In this document: piece by piece, positions 33,979-41,877 of the stretch
Position numbering within the stretch: the first letter of the stretch is position 1
Layout: each line of letters starts with the position of its first letter
From: a bacterium
Lineage (GTDB): Bacteria > Armatimonadota > Fimbriimonadia > Fimbriimonadales > Fimbriimonadaceae
Direction: 5' to 3'
Length of the DNA stretch: 64,000 nt
Assembly: GCA_027485645.1 (NCBI GenBank)
Contig: JAIXQR010000003.1
Location: forward strand, 372,001-436,000
The notes under the pieces: model-generated
Seen by the model: only the letters and a program-made list of their open reading frames with translations
Database searches by the model: none
What the model was told of the DNA's origin: nothing
Made by a program: the position numbers and the translations under genes

Positions 33979-34440
33979 CGCGTTATCCCAGGTATCGGTG
34001 GTTTTGTCGTAAAGCTCGTCGATCTTGTCGTTCGCCACGCGAAGGCGGCCCGCGAGGACTCGGGAGAGGTTGGCGAGGACGACAAAACCCCATTCTCGGT
34101 TGGCGTTCATTTTTGCCCGCAGTTCCTTCGCGGGGATGACGGCGGCGTCGACGAGGCCGGTGCAGACGACGTTGGCGGTTCGGGGGCGGGCGTCGATTAG
34201 GGCGATTTCGCCGAGGATGCTGCCGGGGCCGACTTCGCTGAGCTTTTGACCGTCGGAGGTGAGGACGTTGAGGCGTCCTTCTAGGATCAGATAGAGGTCG
34301 CTGCTTTGCTCACCGCTGCGGATGAGGGTTTCCTGCGGCAGGAATCGCCGCATGGTGGCGAGAGATGCGATCTCCTCAATTTGAGCGTCGCTGAGTCCAA
34401 CGACCAGATAAGTTTTTTTGAGCGCAGCGAGGTCCAACAT
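33973..34440 (-). CDS. Stand-alone cyclic-nucleotide-binding domain protein
   Basis: 155 residues. After a short helix, the cNMP-binding barrel shows LSDAQIEEIASLATMRRFLPQETLIRSGE, LYLILEGRLNVL and the phosphate-binding cassette GSILGEIALIDARPRTANV with the conserved E and R. No C-terminal HTH follows, only a short helix, so this is a sensor rather than a CRP-type regulator. A class III nucleotidyl cyclase lies about 450 bp away, diverging. The ligand could be cAMP, cGMP or a pyrimidine cNMP. Confidence 0.82.
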   Translation of the reverse strand: MLDLAALKKTYLVVGLSDAQIEEIASLATMRRFLPQETLIRSGEQSSDLYLILEGRLNVLTSDGQKLSEVGPGSILGEIALIDARPRTANVVCTGLVDAAVIPAKELRAKMNANREWGFVVLANLSRVLAGRLRVANDKIDELYDKTTDTWDNAL

Positions 34441-34463
34441 TAGTCGGAATCATAGCCGAAAAC

Positions 34464-34694
34464 TCAAGCCTTTCGGTTTCGGGCGACCACAACAAAATCG
34501 TTATTCATCGCCGGAGCGCGGCTGACGAAGAAGGTTGGCTCGTAGCCCTGGCTTTTGTGGTCGGCAATGTAGCGGACATCGGCGATGTCGATGTGGACGG
34601 TGCCGAGGCCCTCGACCTTGTAGCGGCCATATTCGTCCGGGCTGCCCAACTCGGTGTGGGAGATTTCGAAAATGTTGTCCCGGATCTGCTTCAT
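34464..34694 (-). CDS. Small conserved-looking protein of unknown function
   Basis: About 76 residues beginning MKQIRDNIFEISHTELGSPDEYGRYKVEG when split at sensible points, beta-rich, no membrane segment or signal. ATG 34694 is chosen because TAAAAT lies eight bases upstream and the N-terminal extension (to 34772) is low-complexity intergenic-looking sequence. It lies between the cNMP-binding gene (same strand, 23 bp apart) and the divergent cyclase. I do not recognise the family. Confidence 0.55.
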   Translation of the reverse strand: MKQIRDNIFEISHTELGSPDEYGRYKVEGLGTVHIDIADVRYIADHKSQGYEPTFFVSRAPAMNNDFVVVARNRKA

Positions 34695-34833
34695 CGCTGT
34701 CAATTTTACTTCGGGGGAACCCGCGAACGCTTTGCCTGGCCTTGGGTGGCTTTGTGTTGCCTTTTGTGGCAATTGCGGAAACGAAAGTTGCGCTAGTTCT
34801 AAGTGATTTGGCGGGGCGGCTCTCCCTCCCCAA

Positions 34834-34865
34834 CCCCTCCCTCTCGCCGGAGCGAAAGGGAGGGG
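34834..34865. repeat. REP-like palindromic intergenic element
   Basis: CCCCTCCCT-C-TCGC, loop CGGA, GCGA-A-AGGGAGGGG: a 32-nt near-perfect hairpin preceded by further CCCTCCCC runs. It lies between two divergent genes and has no T-tract, so it is not a terminator. The shape and pyrimidine-rich flank resemble dispersed REP-type repeats; no second copy occurs in this window. Confidence 0.5.
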
Positions 34866-34872
34866 CTCGAAG

Positions 34873-34884
34873 TAAAGTGAACAG
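34873..34884 (+). promoter_or_regulatory. Leaderless-type -10 box for the cyclase gene
   Basis: TAAAGT (34873-34878), six bases, GTG 34885. It begins 7 bp after the REP-like hairpin. No clear -35. Confidence 0.45.
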
Positions 34885-35937
34885 GTGAATCACGGGAGCC
34901 AGCGGGGGGCGAAGGATTTGGTCCGGGTCTTTGCGCTGTCCTATGGACTGTCGCTTATCACTTCCCTATTCCTGCGCAATGTGATTGGGGCGCCGATTTG
35001 GTTGGCGGTGATCATGTACGGAACGCCGTTTGGCATCTGTTTTGGAACCGTTTCGATGCTGCGGCTCGATGAGCTGCGGCTGAAGAGTTATCTCGCGACG
35101 GTTCTCGTGCGGGTTTTCACCTACATGGCGGCGGTTTTCGTCGCGTTCTTCATTGCGCTGCTTTGCAACATCTCGTTGCGAACCCAGAAGATGCCTTGGG
35201 AGGCGGACGTGATGTCGATCATCCAGAGCATCGTCACGCAGTCTTACTTCCAAGTCTCGGGTGCGGCGGCGATTGCTATTGCCTTTCTGACCTCCAGCAT
35301 TCAGGCGATCTCTCGGAAGCTCGGGCCGGGGGTTTTGACCAACTGGCTACGCGGCTACTATCACGAGCCGCGGGAGGAGACTCGAATTTTCATGTTTCTG
35401 GACATGAAGGACTCGACGACATTGGCAGAGGCGCTGGGGCACATGAAGTTCAGCGCGCTGGTGCGAGACTTTATGGCCGACCTGACGGGGCCGGTGCTGG
35501 CGACGAAGGCGGAAGTGAGCCACTACATCGGCGACGAAGCGGTGATCACCTGGCAAATGGAGCGTGGGCTTGCGAATGCGAATTGCCTTCGGCTGTTCTT
35601 CTTGTTCCAATCCCGGCTGGAATCGCGAAGGGCGTATTACGAACGGAACTACGGCCTCCTACCCGGCTTCAAAGCGGGTGCCCACTACGGACAAGTGGTG
35701 ACCACGGAGGTCGGGGAGATCAAGAGTGAGATCGTTTACCACGGCGACGTGCTCAACACCGCCGCCCGAATCCAAGGCATGTGCGCCGGGCTGGGCGAGG
35801 AGTTCCTGATTTCTGGAGAGCTGGCGGCGAAGCTGGGGTCGCGGGAGGGGTTGCGGTCGCTCGGGAGCTTTGGGTTGAAGGGTCGGGAGAAGGAGGTGGA
35901 GTTGGTGGCGGTGGATCGCGAAGGCTCGGTGCCTTAA
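34885..35937 (+). CDS. Membrane class III nucleotidyl cyclase
   Basis: 350 residues. About four membrane helices (15-140), then the cyclase domain from TRIFMFLDMKDST. Metal-binding D173 (FLDMKD) and D217 (YIGDEA), and D288, N291 and R295 in YHGDVLNTAARI are present. The base-selecting Lys three residues before the second GD is replaced by His213 (SHYIGDE), so the substrate may not be ATP. It makes a cyclic nucleotide at the inner membrane face. Diverges from a cNMP-binding protein gene; its last 4 bp overlap the 3' end of the TIR-WD40 gene. The GTG start is supported by TAAAGT at N6. Confidence 0.8.
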   Translation: MNHGSQRGAKDLVRVFALSYGLSLITSLFLRNVIGAPIWLAVIMYGTPFGICFGTVSMLRLDELRLKSYLATVLVRVFTYMAAVFVAFFIALLCNISLRTQKMPWEADVMSIIQSIVTQSYFQVSGAAAIAIAFLTSSIQAISRKLGPGVLTNWLRGYYHEPREETRIFMFLDMKDSTTLAEALGHMKFSALVRDFMADLTGPVLATKAEVSHYIGDEAVITWQMERGLANANCLRLFFLFQSRLESRRAYYERNYGLLPGFKAGAHYGQVVTTEVGEIKSEIVYHGDVLNTAARIQGMCAGLGEEFLISGELAAKLGSREGLRSLGSFGLKGREKEVELVAVDREGSVP

Positions 35938-38900
35938 CCGGGCAAGCGGAGATACTTAGCCCTCAACTTCAAAATGCTGAGCTCGGTGAAGGGCTCGCCT
36001 CGGAATTCGATTTGGGTTGGGGAGTCGTTGCCGCGAGCGGCTTCGTGCCGCAGGTATTCCGAGACGTCCATCCATCGCATCTCTTTGTCCGACGTTCGAA
36101 TCACGAGCAGCACGGGGTACGCCTGCTCCTGCCAATATGACACCCAGTTTGGATTTGTGATTTGGAAGACTTCGGTGTTGTCGTGTTTGCGCAGTCGAAG
36201 GTAAGAATCGCCTGACTTAAGCTGCAAGTAGAGCTTTTTGCCGCTGGCTCTGCCATTGACCTTCTTGAATTCGATCTCAGCGTCGATACCGTGATCACTA
36301 TTGGCATAGAGGCGCATGATTTGTCCGGCGTTGCTAATAACGAGGCCAGCGTGGTGGACGGCCTGCAATTCGCGGCTTTCGTTGTCGATGGAAAGTTTGG
36401 CAAGCTCTTGTTCGTCGACGGCTTTCTTGTTTATATCCTCGGACTGTAATTTCTGTTCAATGATGTCATTGAGAAGTATCCGCGAGCGGCAGTTCCAGCA
36501 ACTGACCGTCTTTGCATTTCGTTTATGGGCTTCATCGATGATCTCCAGGTGGATTCTCCGGCCATATTGGTGGCACTTAGCGTTTCTACAAGCGTAGTGC
36601 CGGATTCGGACGACATTACTTGCGTTCGCTTTGAGATGGTTTTCCACGTACCTGAGGAAAAGTGCACGGGTTTCATCCGCGATTTCTGGATCAAAGTGAA
36701 CCTCGATGCGCGCTCTTCCGTTGAGTTCGCGAGTAACGCAAATGCCGAGCTTTTGGTTAACAAGGGTTCTGAAGTCAGCGGCATTTTTCCAGAGGCTTTC
36801 TGTCTCAAATGCCGTGGTGTGGTGCAGGAGCACGACTAGAGTCGCATAGACCTCATCGACGTGTCCGTCAAACTCGAAAGTGACAAACATCGAAGGGTGG
36901 CTGGGGTTGTCCTCTCGCTCACGTTTGAAGTAGCTGGGGAAGGACAGGATGACATCGCCTTCGATCGGTTGGCGTAGGCACCACGCCTTTTCGACAAAGA
37001 GCTCGTTTAGGGCTAGAAGGAGGACTTTTTCGTCCGTGCGATTCACGCGGACAAAGTCCTGATAGTCGAGTTCACCGCTCAACAACTTGCTCTCTGAAAT
37101 ACAACCTAGCTCCTGAGGGTGAGAGCGGACGGTTCGGACGACGGCGGCGGTATAGCGGCTGAGCACTTCGGGCTGGAGGAGAATGACGTCGCCGGACAGG
37201 CGCATGATGTGGCCGGGTCGGCAAAGGCTATCCACGACGGTGCGTAATTCGTCAGGCGTTGCGATTTCCTCGAGGTAATCCAAGTGTTGCTTCAGCGCGG
37301 CAATGGTCACAAGTAGCTTGCCTTGGTCACGGAGGTTGAGAACGTGGGATTTGAGGCGCTCGAAGATGGTGGGGGAACTGGTGGTTGGGATGGATTGCCA
37401 ATCGATTGACTTCAACAGGGCATCCTTCAGCTCGGGGATTTCCGCGCCAGTTGCCGCACTGGTTCGGTAAAGATGCTCGTTAAAGCCACGCTTTGCTATG
37501 AAATCGTCGTACTGACTCTGACTGTGAGTCAGTCCGCCACAGTCCACGCGGCCAGCGACGAGGAACTTTTTGTACCCTTGTGGCGCGGCTTTTTCTAGGT
37601 CGCGGTCCCATTGGCCAAGGCCTTCAAATGGGTTCTGATGCTGCGGATTGAAGACAAAAACCGCCGCTTGCGCATCGCGGATGAAAAGTTGATGTACCAG
37701 TCGATAGTCGATTTGGCCGGCGAAGTCCCATAGCCAAATTTCTTGTTTTGTGCCATCGATAGATTCGGCAGGCAATTCCCAATGGGTGGCCCAAACGCCG
37801 TCAGTGGATGATGTTTCTTGAAACTCGTTGAAACGGAGGCGACGCGCCAGACCGGATTTTCCAACCCCAGAATCACCCACAAATAAAACTTTTGCATTTT
37901 TATACAAATAGTGAGCAGGTTTAGGGCCAGATGAATCAGTGATGGCCCACATACGAATTACTCCTTCTCGCGAAGTAGATAGTGCGAATTGTAAGTCTTG
38001 GCTGAAAGCGACAGCCGAGATGATATCCGCTTGGCCGACTACTACCTGGAGACATTGTCCAGTTGCCATATCCCATAACCGAAACGTGTTGTCTCTCGAT
38101 CCTGACATTGCATACTTACCGTCCTGGCTCAGTGCCACGGAAAGTATGGTGTCAGTGTGTCCTTCTAAAATCTGGAGGCAACGACCTGTGTCTAAGTCCC
38201 ACTTTCGGAGAGCGTTGTCGCCCGACGCAGTCAGGTAATATGTGTCGTCTCGACTGACTAAGACGAATCTGACGGAACTGGAATGTTCGCGTCGCACTTG
38301 AAGACAGCGCCCATTTGTGAGGTCCCACTTTCGAACGGAGCGGTCGTTCGATCCCGAAAAGGCGAACTTGCCGTCATGGCTAATGGAGAGGGCCCAAACT
38401 CCACTTAGGTTTCCCTCTAGGACTTGTACACAATTTCCCGTTTTGAGATCCCATTTTCGGATGGTTTTGTCATCTGACCCGGAGAGCGCAAACTTTGCAT
38501 TTTGGCTAATTGCTATAGTTCGAACGGTCTGCTGATGTCCTTTTAGGATCATGAGACATTTACCGTTTGCTAAGTCCCAAACTCGGAGTGTGTTGTCGTC
38601 TGATCCGGAAATGGCAAGGGTGTTATCGTGACTGATTGTTATCGTGTAAACAATGCCTTGATGTCCGTCCAGCGTTTGAATACATTTTCCCGTTTCTAGG
38701 TCCCACTTTCGGATCGTTTTGTCTGATCCCGAGAGTGCGAGCCGCCCGCCGTCATAGATGGCTACTGACGACGACTCCGCCGTGTTTCTCCCAAGCACAT
38801 AGACACATTTTCTAGTAACGAGGTCCCACTTTCTAATGGTATTGTCTGCTGATCCTGAGACGACGAAATCTCCATAACTGCTGATAGCGACGGATTGAAC

Positions 38901-40124
38901 TCCCTTACTGTGCCCCTCTAGAATTTCCAAACAGCGCCCGGTTTCTAGGTCCCACTTTCGAATGGTTTTGTCGGATGATCCTGAGATTGCGAATTTCCCG
39001 TTTTGGCTGATGGCAACGGACCACACGTTTTGCGTGTGCCCCTCTAAAACGTTGATACATGTTCCGGCTTCTAGATCCCATCGTCGGATCGTATTGTCCA
39101 CTGATCCTGAGATTGCGAATTTCCCGTCTTGGCTGATGGCGACGGAATAAACAAAGTTGGTATGTCCCACTAGAACATCGAGACATCGCCCGGTTGCGAG
39201 GTCCCAGACCCTGAGAGTATTGTCGCTGGATCCCGAAACTGCAAACATACCGTTCGGACTGATTGCTACGGTGTGAACGACGTTCAAATGTCCAGTTAAC
39301 ACATGTGAACATTCTCCGGTAGCAAGGTCCCATTTTCGGAGCGTGTTGTCGACCGATCCCGACACAGCAAACTTTCCATCATGGCTAATTGCTACAGTTC
39401 GGACTGCGCTTGCGTGTCCGTCGAGTATTTGGACACTTTCGCCAGTTGCTAAGTCCCACTTGCGGATATGAGCTGTTGATCCTGAAAGGGCAAACTTTTC
39501 GTCTGGGCTGATGGCAATGCACCAAACGCTTTGAGCGTGAGCTTCCATTGTTTTAAGGCACTGTCCGGATTCAACGTCCCACATTCGGAGGCTGTGGTCA
39601 ATCGAACCGGAAATCAAAAACGTGTTTGAGCGACTAATGGCGACTGCCCGGACAATGTTCTCATGACCGGTAGCGATGAGTTCTTGAAGAATGACCGATC
39701 CAGACGGGGGGAGACCAGGTTCAGCTATACAAGTTTTGAGAAGCCATCCATACGCCGAATCGGCAGGATCCTGCCAATCGACGCACAAATACTGAGTCAT
39801 GGATGCCGGTGTTTCAGTGTGGTCTAAGCGAATCGGGAAAAATCGGCGCTCCCTGTTCAACGGATCTCGAAAGAGGAAGCTACCGTGCTCCATTTGCACC
39901 CAGTCCGAACCAGTGGCGTTCCGGGATAGGAATAAGAATAGAACCCTCGATTGGGTGAGACCCTCGTTCATCTTGGCCGGGATGCTGTCGCCCGGCTGGA
40001 TCTCCCACTCATCGAACCAGACCTTTACCCCGTCTGCTCGGAGCCGCTCGGCCAAGTCGCGCACCACGTCTTTGTCCTTTGAGCTATGGCTCAGGAAGAC
40101 ATCGAAGGCAAAGGTTTCGGCCAT
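35934..40124 (-). CDS. TIR-WD40(x14)-GTPase-zinc ribbon-DUF4365 protein, putative NLR-like immune sensor
   Basis: 1396 residues. TIR domain (about 5-145) with DVFLSHSSKDKD and VWFDEWEIQPGDS; E41 is the likely NADase glutamate. Fourteen WD40 repeats (about 153-731) end in RKWDL or RVWDL. A Ras/Roc-like GTPase follows: P-loop GDSGVGKS (about 749-756), switch II DFAGQ (about 799), NKxD degenerate as GRVD. Then a COR-like or helical region, a zinc ribbon (C1179, C1184, C1209, C1212), and a DUF4365 nuclease-like end with D1281 in HGIDAEIEF and Q1301-L-K1303. The layout suggests a sensor, a switch and one or two effectors in one chain. The leader is longer than usual (TAGAAT 12 bases before ATG). 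Base composition is lower: 29 of 60 G+C at 38581-38640 versus 33 of 60 at 33841-33900. Convergent with the cyclase. Confidence 0.85.
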   Translation of the reverse strand: MAETFAFDVFLSHSSKDKDVVRDLAERLRADGVKVWFDEWEIQPGDSIPAKMNEGLTQSRVLFLFLSRNATGSDWVQMEHGSFLFRDPLNRERRFFPIRLDHTETPASMTQYLCVDWQDPADSAYGWLLKTCIAEPGLPPSGSVILQELIATGHENIVRAVAISRSNTFLISGSIDHSLRMWDVESGQCLKTMEAHAQSVWCIAISPDEKFALSGSTAHIRKWDLATGESVQILDGHASAVRTVAISHDGKFAVSGSVDNTLRKWDLATGECSHVLTGHLNVVHTVAISPNGMFAVSGSSDNTLRVWDLATGRCLDVLVGHTNFVYSVAISQDGKFAISGSVDNTIRRWDLEAGTCINVLEGHTQNVWSVAISQNGKFAISGSSDKTIRKWDLETGRCLEILEGHSKGVQSVAISSYGDFVVSGSADNTIRKWDLVTRKCVYVLGRNTAESSSVAIYDGGRLALSGSDKTIRKWDLETGKCIQTLDGHQGIVYTITISHDNTLAISGSDDNTLRVWDLANGKCLMILKGHQQTVRTIAISQNAKFALSGSDDKTIRKWDLKTGNCVQVLEGNLSGVWALSISHDGKFAFSGSNDRSVRKWDLTNGRCLQVRREHSSSVRFVLVSRDDTYYLTASGDNALRKWDLDTGRCLQILEGHTDTILSVALSQDGKYAMSGSRDNTFRLWDMATGQCLQVVVGQADIISAVAFSQDLQFALSTSREGVIRMWAITDSSGPKPAHYLYKNAKVLFVGDSGVGKSGLARRLRFNEFQETSSTDGVWATHWELPAESIDGTKQEIWLWDFAGQIDYRLVHQLFIRDAQAAVFVFNPQHQNPFEGLGQWDRDLEKAAPQGYKKFLVAGRVDCGGLTHSQSQYDDFIAKRGFNEHLYRTSAATGAEIPELKDALLKSIDWQSIPTTSSPTIFERLKSHVLNLRDQGKLLVTIAALKQHLDYLEEIATPDELRTVVDSLCRPGHIMRLSGDVILLQPEVLSRYTAAVVRTVRSHPQELGCISESKLLSGELDYQDFVRVNRTDEKVLLLALNELFVEKAWCLRQPIEGDVILSFPSYFKREREDNPSHPSMFVTFEFDGHVDEVYATLVVLLHHTTAFETESLWKNAADFRTLVNQKLGICVTRELNGRARIEVHFDPEIADETRALFLRYVENHLKANASNVVRIRHYACRNAKCHQYGRRIHLEIIDEAHKRNAKTVSCWNCRSRILLNDIIEQKLQSEDINKKAVDEQELAKLSIDNESRELQAVHHAGLVISNAGQIMRLYANSDHGIDAEIEFKKVNGRASGKKLYLQLKSGDSYLRLRKHDNTEVFQITNPNWVSYWQEQAYPVLLVIRTSDKEMRWMDVSEYLRHEAARGNDSPTQIEFRGEPFTELSILKLRAKYLRLPG
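37932..39668 (-). repeat. Tandem array of 14 WD40-coding units (~126 bp each)
   Basis: Units of 41-43 codons repeat with strong conservation of H..xV..VAIS..GKFA.SGS.DNT.RKWDL.TG.C..VL.G. Adjacent units such as 5 and 6 or 9 and 10 share long stretches, and the DNA keeps GTCCCACTTTCG-type blocks. Fourteen units fit two seven-bladed propellers. Units 2 and 8 are one residue shorter; unit 8 has lost the usual first strand. Confidence 0.85.
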
Positions 40125-40147
40125 AGCGCAGCGGTTATTCTACGGCA

Positions 40148-41278
40148 TTAGCCGTTATAGATCACTCTCTTTACCAAGTTGATGGTCCGCGCGGCGTTGC
40201 CCGTTGCCTGCGCAGCCTGAAGCTCCGGCTTTTGAGCATAAATCATCAGCGCCTTCTTCATGCAGTTGGCAAAGAATTCGCGGGAAAGGGCCATGGATTC
40301 GACTTGTTCGGTGCGGTAGGTGAACTGGTCTTCGCCGTACCAGCCGGAGTAGCCGGTGTCGATGGCGGCGTAGCAGAACTCGACGAGGCGCCAGATGTCG
40401 TCGGTGCCGGCGATACGGTCTTCGTCGTTCGAGTTGTACTTCGCGCCGTTGATGTGGAAGTTGGCGATGGGCAGGCCGAAGGTTTTTAGGGTGTAGAGCG
40501 AATCGGCGGGGGTGTTGCCGACCATTTGCTCGTGGCCGTAGTCGATGGCGACGCCCATGACGGTTTTGCCGAGGGTTCGGTTGACCTCTAGGCACACGAG
40601 GGCAGCTTTGGCCACGGTGTTGGTGATCATGTTCATCTCCCGTGGTTCTTTCTGCTTGGGCTCGGTGCCGAACTGGAGGCCAAGGCTATCGCACTTCGCG
40701 GCGATTTCGGTGCAGGCATCGATGAACCAGCGCAGCCGCTGGCCGTAATCGACTTCGAAATGGTAGTCCCAGCCATCGGAGCCAGGCCAGTAGCCGCAGC
40801 TCACGCAGCCGATTTCTTTCGCGATTTCGACGCCGAGGAGGATCTGTTCGAGGGCGACTTTTCGAATGGCAGGGTCGGGGTGGGTGACGGCGCCGAACTT
40901 GAACTTGGGATGGGTCCAAGTGTTGAAGTTCATGTTGGTCGGGGCGACCTTGTGCTCGGCGAGGGCAGCGGTGATGGCAGCAATTTTGGCGGAATCCCGC
41001 GCTCCGTGGTCATCGAGGAAAACGACTTCGTGGAATTCGACGCCGTCGATTCCAGCCTGGCGGACACGGGCGATTTGGGCGACTACGGAGTCATCGAAGG
41101 TCGGATCGTCGGCGTTGTATCCGGCCGGGGCGAAGCGGTCGGCGAACATTCCGGCGCACCAGTGCCCGGCGGCAAAGCGGATGCCGTAGGTGTTCAGGAA
41201 GTCCGACACGCGGTCTCCTTCGAGGTAGCCCGAAAAATCTGATTCCAGTTTGTTGAGGAGTTCTGGCGTGTATTCCAT
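40148..41278 (-). CDS. Xylose isomerase-like TIM-barrel sugar isomerase
   Basis: 376 residues. Metal-site carboxylates and histidines fit the xylose/rhamnose isomerase fold: GVEFHEVVFLDDHG, LGLQFGTEPKQKEPREM, VMGVAIDYGHEQM, IANFHINGAKYNSNDEDR. It interconverts aldoses and ketoses in the cytoplasm; xylose or L-rhamnose are the nearest family substrates, and the exact sugar cannot be assigned. It lies 23 bp upstream of the TIR gene on the same strand, possibly by chance. The longer downstream neighbour has its own promoter-like box. Confidence 0.75.
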   Translation of the reverse strand: MEYTPELLNKLESDFSGYLEGDRVSDFLNTYGIRFAAGHWCAGMFADRFAPAGYNADDPTFDDSVVAQIARVRQAGIDGVEFHEVVFLDDHGARDSAKIAAITAALAEHKVAPTNMNFNTWTHPKFKFGAVTHPDPAIRKVALEQILLGVEIAKEIGCVSCGYWPGSDGWDYHFEVDYGQRLRWFIDACTEIAAKCDSLGLQFGTEPKQKEPREMNMITNTVAKAALVCLEVNRTLGKTVMGVAIDYGHEQMVGNTPADSLYTLKTFGLPIANFHINGAKYNSNDEDRIAGTDDIWRLVEFCYAAIDTGYSGWYGEDQFTYRTEQVESMALSREFFANCMKKALMIYAQKPELQAAQATGNAARTINLVKRVIYNG

Positions 41279-41394
41279 GGTCTTCTTTGACGGCTCCGTT
41301 GCAATGTTATGGTTGTAACTTGCAGGCGGGTTGTTTTTTTGGATGTTACCGAAGAACCTTAGGCGATAATGCCAACGGCGCTTGCCATCCTCTC

Positions 41395-41877
41395 ATGAAT
41401 CCGCGCACGTTTTTTGTGATCCATACCGACGGCACCAAGTTCGGCCCGGCGGACGTTCTGACGCTGAAGGCCTGGATTGCGGAAAATCGGGTCGGGCCGA
41501 ACACCATGCTGGAGGATGCGCAGACCCACATTCGGGTTCCGGCGTTTCAAGTGCCAGAGCTCGGTTTTCCTCCGGCACCGGTCTACAACGCGGCTGCTCC
41601 TTCCGCCACTCCTTGGCCAACCGGAACGCCATCAACGGTTTACGTTCCGGACACTTCGGGGAATCCGAACCTTTGGTGGTGGAGCATTCTTTGTGGACTT
41701 GGCGGCTGCGTGATGGTGCTCATTCTCGGACCTTTCGCGATCTTCCTAGGATTAACTGCGCTGCAGCAGGGCTGGGGAGCTTGGCAACAAGGCGATAAGG
41801 TCAAAGCGGTCCCGGGCATGGTGCTCGGGGCGGTTGCCATTGTCTGGCGGATCTACGCTTGGATTCCTGTGGGTTAG
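41395..41877 (+). CDS. GYF_2-domain membrane protein, copy 1
   Basis: 160 residues from MNPRTFFVIHTDGTKFGPAD. The first ~55 residues are a GYF_2 domain (GPADVLTLKAWIAENRVGPNTML), a proline-rich-peptide binder in bacteria. A Pro-rich linker and two membrane segments follow (WWWSILCGLGGCVMVLILG, then AVPGMVLGAVAIVWRIY). A second gene of the same plan is at 62171-62689. ATG 41395 is used; the upstream extension is Cys-rich and unlike the paralogue. It overlaps the convergent MATE gene by 4 bp. Confidence 0.75.
   Translation: MNPRTFFVIHTDGTKFGPADVLTLKAWIAENRVGPNTMLEDAQTHIRVPAFQVPELGFPPAPVYNAAAPSATPWPTGTPSTVYVPDTSGNPNLWWWSILCGLGGCVMVLILGPFAIFLGLTALQQGWGAWQQGDKVKAVPGMVLGAVAIVWRIYAWIPVG

Noticed and set aside
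37932-39668. Repeated ~126-bp DNA blocks considered as a CRISPR or satellite array
   Set aside because: The units are in frame, 41-43 codons long, and encode WD40 repeats; there are no short spacers.
33973-40124. Calling the cyclase, cNMP-binding and TIR genes a Pycsar operon outright
   Set aside because: The genes are on different strands, the TIR protein has no cNMP-binding domain, and the cyclase is a membrane protein unlike soluble PycC. It is kept only as a speculative finding.
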